Of a stretch of 26,517 nucleotides of DNA, positions 15,822 through 22,973 are shown piece after piece. A program made the position numbers and the translations under genes. Within the stretch, counting starts at the first letter, position 1, and every line of letters starts with the position of its first letter. Source of the DNA: JAWPMV01 sp038527215 (GTDB taxonomy: Bacteria > Bacteroidota > Bacteroidia > J057); the NCBI GenBank assembly GCA_038527215.1, contig JBCBGC010000121.1:1-26517 (forward strand). Direction: 5' to 3'. The notes below the pieces were generated by a model. It worked only from the letters and a program-made list of their open reading frames with translations, did no database searches and was not told the origin of the DNA.

Positions 15822-16847
15822 ATGCGCAATCTCATTTTTTCTGTTTTATCCTTTTGTCTGACCCTGGCCTTTTTCTCTTCCTTGTCTGGCCAGCATGTGG
15901 GCAACGTACGCTACAACAATGCCGCCATCAAGCCGCCACCACCCCAACAATGGGAGGAACCCAAGCTCGCCTCCAGAAATCCGCATAAGGATTTCTACCA
16001 GTTTGAAGTCAAGGTCCTCAACAACGTACAGGCGGATGCTTACGCCATGATTTACAACCTGACCCAGTTGGGTAAAAGTGCCGAGGAGGCGGATTCTCTC
16101 ATGCAGGCGCGCATCCGTCCCTTTATGCAGGACTGCCTGGACATGGGCATCAAGCGAGAAGACTTCTTCATCGATATGGTAACCCAGGTTCCTTTATTTG
16201 ATTTAACCCTGGAAAAAAAGCGCTTCAATAAAAAGACTTACCGGGAAGTCCCGCTGGGCATTGAGGTCCAAAAAAATATCCATGTGCGCTTCTCAGATGG
16301 AAAGATATTGGATCAGATCAACACCGCCGCGGCTCGCTATGACATCTTTGACCTGGTCAAGGTGGACTATTTCGTCAAAGACATAGACCGCAAGTATCAG
16401 GAGATGCGGAAAAAAGCCATCGCCTACCATCAGGAGGTGGTAGAGACTTTTGCCGCCCTGGGACTCGATCCCGAGGAATTTGACATCAGCTTTGTAGACC
16501 AAACGGGCGTCCATTATCCGCTCAAGCGCTACCAGGATTACGAAGGCTTTGGGGCGGCCAGTCTGGAAAAAGTCCGCGAGCAGGACAAGGTCAACCAGGT
16601 ACGCAAGCCCCGAACCATGTACTACCAGAAGCTATCCGATGAGGCCTTTAATGTGGTCCTGAATCCCATCGCTTATAAACCCATGGTGCAGTACACCTAC
16701 CACTTGCGAGTCAACTACCAACGCAAGCCCAAAAAACCCAAACCGGTAGTAAAAACCGAGATCAAGCGGGAGAAGCAGTTTAACCTGGTAACTCCCGAGG
16801 GAAAAGTGGTTCCCTTGTTTGTGAAAGAGTCAACAGATAAAGAGTAA
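15822..16847 (+). CDS. Secreted SIMPL (DUF541)-like protein
   Basis: 341 aa from ATG 15822; an upstream in-frame TTG at 15771 would place 17 non-signal residues before the signal peptide. Residues 1-24 are a signal peptide (LIFSVLSFCLTLAFFSSLSGQ), followed by a Pro-rich stretch (IKPPPPQQWEEP). The body fits the SIMPL/YggE pattern: VKVLNNVQADAYAMIYNLTQ, a helix SAEEADSLMQARIRPFMQDC, strands with KNIHVRFSDGKILDQI, then YFVKDIDRKYQEMRKKAIAYHQEVVETFAALG. A basic Pro/Lys segment (KPKKPKPVVKTEIKREK) lies near the C-terminus. SIMPL proteins are periplasmic or surface proteins, some tied to stress tolerance, with no firm biochemical activity. A terminator hairpin lies 20 bp after its stop. Confidence 0.7.
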   Translation: MRNLIFSVLSFCLTLAFFSSLSGQHVGNVRYNNAAIKPPPPQQWEEPKLASRNPHKDFYQFEVKVLNNVQADAYAMIYNLTQLGKSAEEADSLMQARIRPFMQDCLDMGIKREDFFIDMVTQVPLFDLTLEKKRFNKKTYREVPLGIEVQKNIHVRFSDGKILDQINTAAARYDIFDLVKVDYFVKDIDRKYQEMRKKAIAYHQEVVETFAALGLDPEEFDISFVDQTGVHYPLKRYQDYEGFGAASLEKVREQDKVNQVRKPRTMYYQKLSDEAFNVVLNPIAYKPMVQYTYHLRVNYQRKPKKPKPVVKTEIKREKQFNLVTPEGKVVPLFVKESTDKE

Positions 16848-16866
16848 CATATTTCCGGAAGGCACG

Positions 16867-16900
16867 ATCCCGCATCCGCAAGGGTGTGGGATTTTTCTTT
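16867..16900 (+). terminator. Rho-independent terminator after the SIMPL-like gene
   Basis: ATCCCGCA (16867-16874) pairs with TGTGGGAT (16885-16892), with one G-U pair, around a 10-nt loop, followed by TTTTCTTT. The T-tract exists only on the plus strand, so it should end plus-strand transcription and not the convergent permease gene. Confidence 0.75.
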
Positions 16901-17705
16901 ACATCATACCCCCAATCCAACTATATACCCCCAGATACTTAAGGGCTGCCGCGATCACAATCAGAATCAACAGACGATGAATCCAGACATTGGCCTGGGG
17001 AACTTTGGAGAGCCAGCGGACGGCCAGCACCGCGCCTACCGATTGGCTGGCAGCCATACTGAGGCCAAAACCCCAATGCACCATGCCCTGGCTGAGGAAA
17101 ATGTATAAGGCAGGAATGCTAAAGCAAAAGACGATGAGCAGTTTGACGCCGTTGGCGGCCTTGAGGCTGTACTTAGCGGAGAGGACCAGGCCCGCCAGCA
17201 GGAAGACCCCTACCCCAGCCTGAATAAATCCGCCGTAGGCACCGATTAGGAAAAAGATGATCAGGTTCTTGAGGGAACGATTCCCCTCCGCGGAAGCCTC
17301 ACTTTCTCTGATCCACTGTTTGGGATTGACCAGGAGTACCGCCAGCATGAAGATCATCAGCCCGGCGATGGTATAGTTCATCATGGTTTCGTCCAGGCTG
17401 ACCGCCAGGTTAGCGCCCAGAATGGCCCCGAGCAAAGCCGCTCCGACCAGCCAAGCCGCTCCCTTACCCGAAAATTGTCCGGTGCGGTGCAGGGAATACA
17501 GGCCTACGCCTGATTGGATCAAGGCTCCGATACGGTTGGTGCCATTGGCGACGGTGAGGGGTAAGCCACAGATCAGGTTGAAGATCGGAAGCGTAATCAA
17601 AGACCCGCTTCCGGCCAGGGTGTTAATCACCCCGGTTACGACTCCGGCTATCAGAAACAATATCCAGGATCCCAGGCTCAGGTCCATGCTAAAGCTGTCC
17701 ACCAT
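16899..17705 (-). CDS. TauE/SafE-family membrane permease
   Basis: 268 aa from ATG 17705. The frame extends to 17771, but the extra codons run through the hairpin at 17746-17776, which ends the upstream gene, so the longer form is rejected. About eight hydrophobic helices are visible. Family signatures include AGSGSLITLP, NGTNRIGALIQS (N-terminal half) and the repeat-related GAYGGFIQAGVGVFLLAG with NGVKLLIVF (C-terminal half). TauE/SafE proteins export or import sulfite, sulfoacetate and other small organosulfur anions, or serve as permeases of unknown substrate; no neighbouring sulfur gene specifies it here. A -33/-7 pair directly precedes this start. Confidence 0.85.
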   Translation of the reverse strand: MVDSFSMDLSLGSWILFLIAGVVTGVINTLAGSGSLITLPIFNLICGLPLTVANGTNRIGALIQSGVGLYSLHRTGQFSGKGAAWLVGAALLGAILGANLAVSLDETMMNYTIAGLMIFMLAVLLVNPKQWIRESEASAEGNRSLKNLIIFFLIGAYGGFIQAGVGVFLLAGLVLSAKYSLKAANGVKLLIVFCFSIPALYIFLSQGMVHWGFGLSMAASQSVGAVLAVRWLSKVPQANVWIHRLLILIVIAAALKYLGVYSWIGGMM

Positions 17706-17709
17706 GCCG

Positions 17710-17739
17710 CAAATATCTCCAGGGAGAAGGGGAAAACAA
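17710..17739 (-). promoter_or_regulatory. Candidate leaderless promoter of the TauE/SafE gene
   Basis: On the minus strand TTG (17737-17739) is followed after 19 bp by GATATTTG (17710-17717), one mismatch from TAnnTTTG. The box ends 4 bp before ATG 17705. The TTG lies inside the T-tract of the preceding terminator, so termination of one gene and initiation of the next use the same bases. Confidence 0.45.
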
Positions 17740-17776
17740 AAAGCCCTTCTTTGTTCGCAATTCGCAAACAAAGAAG
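17730..17776 (-). terminator. Rho-independent terminator after the aldo/keto reductase gene
   Basis: CTTCTTTGTTCGC and CGCAAACAAAGAAG fold into a 13-step stem with one mismatch and an AATT loop (17746-17776). On the minus strand the stem is followed by a T-rich run (GGCTTTTTGTTTTCC). It lies 70 bp past the reductase stop and rules out the extended start of the permease. Confidence 0.7.
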
Positions 17777-17846
17777 AGACTCGTATACAGGGAGTTATCT
17801 AAAACGAAACCCTCCCTTTTATGGATTCTCTTTAGATACTGCCCGC

Positions 17847-18827
17847 TTAGAATTCCGTTCTGGTGGGCTTATTGTTCAGGATTTCTTCAATTTTAGCCAT
17901 GGTTTCCGCATCTAGTTTGGGCATGCTGTCCCATACCTTCAAGTTTTGCTCTAACTGAGAAACTTTGGAGGCTCCAAGGATGACGGTGGACACCTGCGGG
18001 TTTTTCAAACACCAACCAATGGCCATGTGTACCATGGGAATCCCGGCTTCATCAGCCAGGGCAGATAAGGCTTTGACCTGCTCCATCCTTTTTTGCTGGA
18101 AAACCGAATCTTTCAACCAATCCAGTCCCTGAATATCGAAACGGGTATCCTTGCCTTCTACCACGCCATCTTTATATTTTCCGGTCAAAAGCCCTGAAGC
18201 CAGGGGCGACCAGATGGTGGTTCCGAGTCCGCGTTCATACAGACCTTTATACTCCATTTCGACTTTTTCCCGGGTAAACATATTGTACTGCGGCTGCTCC
18301 ATGCTGGGAGGTACCAGGCCGTTTTGCCGGGCTACGATATGCGCTTCCATGATGCGATCCGCAGGCCATTCGGATGTCCCCCAATATAGGATTTTGCCTT
18401 GCTGTATCAGGGTGTTCATGGCCCAGACCGTTTCCTCCACCGGCGTATTATAATCCGGGCGGTGGCAAAAATACAGGTCCAGATAATCTACCTGAAGGCG
18501 TTTCAACGCCGCATGACAGGCATCTACCACGTGCTTACGGCTCAGGCCTTTCTGGGTAGGCAGGTCTCCCCCCCAAAAGACTTTACTAGAGACAATAAAG
18601 GTGTCTCTCCCCCAGCCCATTTTTTTCAGGATGTTGCCCATTACCCTTTCGGACTCTCCCCGAGCGTAAATCTCGGCATTGTCGAAAAAGTTTATCCCCC
18701 CATCATAAGCCACTTTCATACATTCTTCAGCGATTCCGTCTTTGATCTGCTTGCCAAAGGTTAGCCAGGAACCAAAGGAAAGCGCGCTTACAGGAAGGCC
18801 GGTTTTACCGAGAGATCTATATTCCAT
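17847..18827 (-). CDS. Aldo/keto reductase, Kv-beta-like
   Basis: 326 aa from ATG 18827, giving the family opening MEYRSLGKTGLPVS; a TTG at 18848 would add seven residues and overlaps the promoter. NADPH-dependent aldo/keto reductases reduce carbonyls in the cytosol. The catalytic tetrad is visible: Asp49 (FFDNAEIY), Tyr54, Lys82 (SSKVFWGG) and His122 (YFCHRPD). The cofactor-binding end is present too (VILGASKVSQLEQNL). WGTSEWPADRIMEAH and the general length resemble the Kv-beta/AKR6-14 group. The natural substrate is not predictable. It is divergent from lysC over a 216 bp spacer and followed by its own terminator. Confidence 0.9.
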   Translation of the reverse strand: MEYRSLGKTGLPVSALSFGSWLTFGKQIKDGIAEECMKVAYDGGINFFDNAEIYARGESERVMGNILKKMGWGRDTFIVSSKVFWGGDLPTQKGLSRKHVVDACHAALKRLQVDYLDLYFCHRPDYNTPVEETVWAMNTLIQQGKILYWGTSEWPADRIMEAHIVARQNGLVPPSMEQPQYNMFTREKVEMEYKGLYERGLGTTIWSPLASGLLTGKYKDGVVEGKDTRFDIQGLDWLKDSVFQQKRMEQVKALSALADEAGIPMVHMAIGWCLKNPQVSTVILGASKVSQLEQNLKVWDSMPKLDAETMAKIEEILNNKPTRTEF

Positions 18828-18845
18828 AAGTGTTTTGATTTTGTA

Positions 18846-18876
18846 CAAATATCGGATTCAGGCTACTTAACCCCAA
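18846..18876 (-). promoter_or_regulatory. Candidate promoter of the aldo/keto reductase gene
   Basis: On the minus strand TTG (18874-18876), a 20 bp spacer and GATATTTG (18846-18853) fit the Bacteroidota promoter with one mismatch in the -7 box. The box ends 18 bp before ATG 18827. Confidence 0.45.
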
Positions 18877-19013
18877 CCTTGATCCAAAAGTTTGGACCGG
18901 AAAGTTAAGGCTGTTCCATCATTTCTTTTTTCCTATTCAAGCCCAGCTTTACATGCTATTTTTTCATCCATTGAGCCTATTTGTTCACAATTTCCAATTT
19001 CCTTAAAAAAGAG

Positions 19014-19021
19014 TACCTTCG
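19014..19021 (+). promoter_or_regulatory. Candidate -7 box of lysC (TACCTTCG)
   Basis: TACCTTCG is one mismatch from TAnnTTTG and ends 22 bp before ATG 19044. No TTG is spaced correctly. I see no long leader, riboswitch-like fold or attenuator between this box and the gene. Confidence 0.4.
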
Positions 19022-19043
19022 CGCCAATATAAATTCTAGTCCC

Positions 19044-20366
19044 ATGATAGTCATGAAGTTTGGCGGGACCTCCGTGGGCACCGCAGAAAGAATTCAGCAA
19101 GTTTTTGAGATCGTCACGAGTCAAACTGATGCCCATCCGATTGTGGTAGTTTCTGCCGTAGGAGGGGTAACAGACTTATTGTTGGAAGCCGGACAAAAAG
19201 CCCTGGCTGGCGAAGTCGACATTGCCCCGATCAAGGCTAAGCATCAACAGGTAATTGAGGGCCTGAGCCTGCCTGCCGACATGCTGGACACCTATCATGA
19301 GGAACTGGAAAACCTGCTGGAAGGGATCCGTATGATTAAGGAAATAAGTCCCCGCACCTCTGATTACCTTGTATCCTTCGGGGAGCGCATCAGCTGCCAG
19401 TTAGTAGCCGCTCATTTTCGGAATATGGGCCGTCCCTCTCAGCATCATTTTGCCTTCGATATTGGCATGATCACCGACGATGTATTTCAATCTGCCCTGC
19501 CTTTGCCGGAGGCTTATGTACGCATCGCAGATCACCTCAAAGAAGTGAATTATACGCCTATCATAACGGGCTTTGTAGGAAAAAACAAAAAAGGCGAAAT
19601 CACCACCCTGGGACGAGGAGGCAGCGATTATACGGCGGCTATCCTTGGCGGAGCGGTTCAGGCAGAGGAAATCCAAATTTGGACTGATGTAGATGGGATA
19701 TTGACCACAGACCCCCGATTGGTGGCAGCGGCTTCCAATGTACCGGTGGTATCCTTCAAGGAAGCGGCAGAGCTGGCCTATTTTGGGGCGAAGGTATTGC
19801 ATCCCAAAACCATCCGTCCAGCCCTGGAACGGGATATCCCAGTGGTGGTTAAAAATACGGGCAATGCCGACCATCCGGGTACCCGCATTGTTCGGGAGTC
19901 GCCTACCACTGATGCAACGGTAAAGGCCATTTCCTTTAAGAAAGGGGTTCGCGTGATCAATATTTACTCCCTGCGCATGCTGGATACCTTTGGATACCTT
20001 TCTAAAGTGTTCGATATTTTTGCCCGCCACAAAGTGGTGGTAGACATGGTGAGCACCAGCGAGGTAAGTGTCTCAATTACAGTGGATAAGGGTCAAGTAA
20101 TTGAGGAGGCGGTAGAAGAGGTCTCTCAGTTTGCAGAGGTTAGGGTAGAAAAAGACCTGGCCATCGTCTGTCTGGTGGGAGAAGGCATGCGAGAAGGCGT
20201 GGGCATCGCGGGCAAAGTTTTTGATCAACTTGCCAGAGAAAACATCGCCATAGAAATGATTTCTCAAGGTGCTTCCGACATCAACCTGGGTTTTGTCATC
20301 AATGGACAGGATGCAGACCGGGCGGTGAAAACCCTGCATCAGGTATTGTTTGAAACGGCCAGCTAA
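19044..20366 (+). CDS. lysC: Aspartate kinase with two ACT domains
   Basis: 440 aa from ATG 19044; the frame could reach a TTG at 18981, but MIVMKFGGTSVG is the canonical opening. Aspartokinase (EC 2.7.2.4) makes aspartyl phosphate, the first step to lysine, threonine, methionine and diaminopimelate. Seen: KFGGTS (5-10), VVVSAVGGVTD, SPRTSDYLVSFGERIS, ITGFVG, TTLGRGGSDYTAAILG, WTDVDGILTTDPR and AELAYFGAKVLHPKTI. Two C-terminal ACT segments follow (GVRVINIYSLRMLDTFGYLSKVFDIFARH; CLVGEGMREGVGIAGKVFDQLARENIAIEMISQG), so feedback inhibition is likely. It has no fused homoserine dehydrogenase. Its stop overlaps the convergent second aspartokinase by 4 bp. Confidence 0.95.
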   Translation: MIVMKFGGTSVGTAERIQQVFEIVTSQTDAHPIVVVSAVGGVTDLLLEAGQKALAGEVDIAPIKAKHQQVIEGLSLPADMLDTYHEELENLLEGIRMIKEISPRTSDYLVSFGERISCQLVAAHFRNMGRPSQHHFAFDIGMITDDVFQSALPLPEAYVRIADHLKEVNYTPIITGFVGKNKKGEITTLGRGGSDYTAAILGGAVQAEEIQIWTDVDGILTTDPRLVAAASNVPVVSFKEAAELAYFGAKVLHPKTIRPALERDIPVVVKNTGNADHPGTRIVRESPTTDATVKAISFKKGVRVINIYSLRMLDTFGYLSKVFDIFARHKVVVDMVSTSEVSVSITVDKGQVIEEAVEEVSQFAEVRVEKDLAIVCLVGEGMREGVGIAGKVFDQLARENIAIEMISQGASDINLGFVINGQDADRAVKTLHQVLFETAS

Positions 20367-21643
20367 TCAGCAGGCAGCAAAGCAAAAAGACGTCCTTCCC
20401 GGACTTGTAGCAACTGACTATCTTTTGCGGTCAGCCAATCTGCCTCGGTATAGTTCACCGTAGTCTGTAGCTTTAAGTCCCCTGTCACCTCCATCTCGTA
20501 TCGATCTTTCAGCAAGGCTCCGAAAGCCTGGATAGCGGGACGATCGTCTACGCACAAGAGTAAAGAAATGGCCGAGCGCTGCAAAAGGTTGATCTTGAGA
20601 CCTGATTTATAGGCTTCCTGAAAAATGATCTCTATTTGGCGTTCTTCCATAAAGGAAAAATCCCGAGGCTGTATCTTCAACAGCGCCTGACGCTTTTTGG
20701 TGATATAGCGCGGTACTTCTTGTTGGGAACGCTCCTGTCCTATGGCACTTCCTTCAAGACTGGCATCCAGGAAGCATTTCACCCGCATGGGAATCTGTTT
20801 GTTGTACAGCGGCTTGATGGTCTTGGGGTGTATGACGGAGGCACCAAAAAAGGTCATTTCCACCGCTTCCTGATAGGAAAGCTGGTCGAGCTTGATGGTA
20901 TCTTCTCTCAGGCGGGGATCGGCATTGAGGATGCCAGGAACGTCTTTCCACACGGTGAAATCAGCTGCTTCCAGGCAATGGGCAAAAATTGCTCCCGAAT
21001 AATCTGAACCCTCCCGGCCCAGGGTTGTGGTTTTGCCTTCCTGGGTAGCACCAATAAATCCTTGCGATAAGAGGACTTTTCCTGTCTGTAGTTGGGGCCT
21101 CACCTTAGCCTGGATTCGCTCCTCGGTCAAGGACCAGATTACGCCGGCCTGCTTATGAGAAGCATCCGTAACGATCAGCTTTCGGGCATCTAGCCATTGG
21201 GTAGGAAGGGAAATACTGTTCAGGTATTCTCCCAGGATAAAACTGGACATAAGTTCCCCATAGGAAACGATGCGGTCATAGGTGCGCGGTAGAAATTCTT
21301 CCAGCCATAGGATGCCCTGAATGATGCGCCTGATTTCTTCTAACCAATCAGCCATTTCCTGAATCAGTCGCGCCTGCTGCTGATCAGCAAAGAGGTCTTT
21401 GACAATGGTGAGATGAAAGTTCCGTACACGCTCGAATTGTGCCCAGGCTTCGGCTTCCTGTCCATCCCGGGCCAGGAAAGCCAGGGTTTCCAATTGGTTG
21501 GTCGTTTTGTCCATGGCAGAGACCACGACCATTAATGCATCCTGCTCAAAGCCCTGAAGAATGGTACCCACCCGTCGGATCGCTTCTGCATTTTTGACGG
21601 AAGCTCCTCCGAATTTCATGACCCTGGTAGTCCCTTGTCCCAT
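20363..21643 (-). CDS. Second, divergent aspartate kinase downstream of ilvA
   Basis: 426 aa. The kinase half is intact: VMKFGGASVKN (8-18), VVVSAMDKTTNQ, FLPRTYDRIVSYGELMSS, LSQGFIGATQ, TTTLGREGSDYSGAIFAHCL, WKDVPGILNADPRL and EMTFFGASVIHPKTIKPL. The C-terminal ~120 residues are much less like standard ACT domains (LKIQPRDFSFMEERQIEIIFQEAYKSGLKINLLQRSAISLLLCV), so allosteric control probably differs from LysC. It is read leftward 63 bp after ilvA with its own exact -7 box. Its 3' end overlaps lysC. Gene naming (thrA-like, lysC2) is left open because no homoserine dehydrogenase is fused or adjacent. Confidence 0.88.
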   Translation of the reverse strand: MGQGTTRVMKFGGASVKNAEAIRRVGTILQGFEQDALMVVVSAMDKTTNQLETLAFLARDGQEAEAWAQFERVRNFHLTIVKDLFADQQQARLIQEMADWLEEIRRIIQGILWLEEFLPRTYDRIVSYGELMSSFILGEYLNSISLPTQWLDARKLIVTDASHKQAGVIWSLTEERIQAKVRPQLQTGKVLLSQGFIGATQEGKTTTLGREGSDYSGAIFAHCLEAADFTVWKDVPGILNADPRLREDTIKLDQLSYQEAVEMTFFGASVIHPKTIKPLYNKQIPMRVKCFLDASLEGSAIGQERSQQEVPRYITKKRQALLKIQPRDFSFMEERQIEIIFQEAYKSGLKINLLQRSAISLLLCVDDRPAIQAFGALLKDRYEMEVTGDLKLQTTVNYTEADWLTAKDSQLLQVREGRLFALLPAD

Positions 21644-21671
21644 AAGAGAATTGATAAAAAAAAGTCCGGGG

Positions 21672-21679
21672 CAAAGGTA
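21672..21679 (-). promoter_or_regulatory. -7 promoter box of the second aspartokinase (TACCTTTG)
   Basis: An exact TAnnTTTG match ends 28 bp before ATG 21643, within the 63 bp gap after ilvA. No TTG lies at the usual -33 spacing. It suggests the second aspartokinase can be transcribed independently of the ilv block. Confidence 0.55.
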
Positions 21680-21706
21680 CGCTTATTCTGAGGAGGATGA
21701 GAAACC

Positions 21707-22969
21707 TCAGATCAATAAATGGAAAAGCATGGGATCATCATTCAGCCACTGGTAATCTACCCCGTAATCTTTCATGCGAGCGAGGAGAGCATCAAAATCC
21801 TGCGGATTTTCCAGTTCCAGGCCAACCAGGGCTGGGCCGCGTTCCCGATTATTTTTCTGGGTGTATTCGAAGTGGGTAATATCATCCCTGGGGCCCAGCA
21901 CATGCGTCAGAAATTCCCTTAGGGCACCTGCTCTTTGAGGAAAGCGGATGATGAAATAGTGTTTGAGGCCTTCAAACAAAAGGGAGCGTTCTTTGATTTC
22001 CTCCGTCCGCATGATATCGTTATTGCTCCCGCTAACTACACAAACGACATTTTTGCCCTGAAGCTCCTTTTTGTACTGTTCTAATACCGCCAGGGTAAGC
22101 GCGCCAGCCGGTTCAACGACAATCGCTTCTTCATTATATAACTCGAGGATGGTGCTACATACTTTACCCTCCGCCACCAGGGCTATTTCCTGCAAGGTTT
22201 GCTGACAAATAGAAAAGGTCAACTCTCCTACCCGTTTGACAGCTGCCCCATCTACAAATTTATCAATCTGCTTAAGGCTTACGACTTCCTGCGCCTGAAA
22301 AGACTGGTACATAGCAGGCGCTCCAGCGGGTTCCACGCCAATGATGCGGGTCTGAGGGGAAATCTGCGACAGATAACTCCCTATTCCGGCTGCCAAACCG
22401 CCTCCTCCTACCGGGACAAAAAGATAGTCAATGGGTTGGGCCATGTCGGCCAGGATTTCCATGCCTACCGTGGCTTGACCGGCCATGATGGCCGGATCAT
22501 TAAAGGGGTGTACAAATACGGCTCCGGTAAGAACCTCATCTTCTTTGGCTGCCTTGAAAGCATCATCAAAGGTATCGCCCACCAGCATTACTTCTACCCA
22601 TTCACCTCCAAAGCTTTTCACTTTGTTGACCTTTTGCTTCGGGGTAGGAATCGGCATAAAAATGCGGCCCTTGACCTGCAAGGCCTGACAGGCATAGGCC
22701 ACCCCCTGCGCATGATTGCCTGCACTGGCACAAACGACCCCCTGGACTCGTTCCGCCTTAGAAAATTGGGTCATTTTATTGTAGGCGCCCCGGAGTTTGT
22801 AGGAGCGGACGACCTGCAGGTCCTCCCGCTTGAGCCAGAGTTGACAATCGAACTGACGGGAAAGATTAGGATTAAATTGAAGGGGCGTGCGCAAGGCAAT
22901 CCCCTTCAATTTTTCGCTGGCACTGACAACTTCTCCAATGGAGATTAAGGCCTGTTGTTCAGAAACCAT
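21707..22969 (-). CDS. ilvA: Threonine dehydratase (biosynthetic)
   Basis: 420 aa from ATG 22969; an earlier in-frame start at 23023 would run 50 bp into ilvC, while 22969 sits 4 bp after the ilvC stop. IlvA (EC 4.3.1.19) deaminates threonine to 2-oxobutanoate, the isoleucine branch point. The PLP lysine is in RSYKLRGAY (Lys58). Other marks are CASAGNHAQGVAYACQ, FVPVGGGGLAAGIGSYL (the glycine loop) and VVSGSNNDI. A single C-terminal ACT-like segment (HYFIIRFPQRAGALREFLTHVLG ... ALVGLELENPQDFDALLARM) suggests isoleucine control. It has fewer regulatory repeats than the E. coli enzyme (~514 aa). Last gene of the ilv block. Confidence 0.94.
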   Translation of the reverse strand: MVSEQQALISIGEVVSASEKLKGIALRTPLQFNPNLSRQFDCQLWLKREDLQVVRSYKLRGAYNKMTQFSKAERVQGVVCASAGNHAQGVAYACQALQVKGRIFMPIPTPKQKVNKVKSFGGEWVEVMLVGDTFDDAFKAAKEDEVLTGAVFVHPFNDPAIMAGQATVGMEILADMAQPIDYLFVPVGGGGLAAGIGSYLSQISPQTRIIGVEPAGAPAMYQSFQAQEVVSLKQIDKFVDGAAVKRVGELTFSICQQTLQEIALVAEGKVCSTILELYNEEAIVVEPAGALTLAVLEQYKKELQGKNVVCVVSGSNNDIMRTEEIKERSLLFEGLKHYFIIRFPQRAGALREFLTHVLGPRDDITHFEYTQKNNRERGPALVGLELENPQDFDALLARMKDYGVDYQWLNDDPMLFHLLI

Positions 22970-22973
22970 GATC

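Noticed and set aside
17706..17771. N-terminal extension of the TauE/SafE permease
   Set aside because: The added codons pass through a terminator hairpin and its T-tract, and the first hydrophobic helix starts well after 17705.
19979..20000. Tandem TGGATACCTT duplication in lysC
   Set aside because: It is in frame and encodes DTFGYL, a normal part of the first ACT segment; two copies are not enough for a repeat element.
19401..20030. 209-codon open frame on the minus strand opposite lysC
   Set aside because: It is antisense to the conserved kinase core of LysC and its translation shows no family features.
22199..22948. 249-codon open frame on the plus strand opposite ilvA
   Set aside because: It lies wholly inside ilvA on the other strand, has no recognisable domain or promoter, and the ilvA protein is unmistakable.
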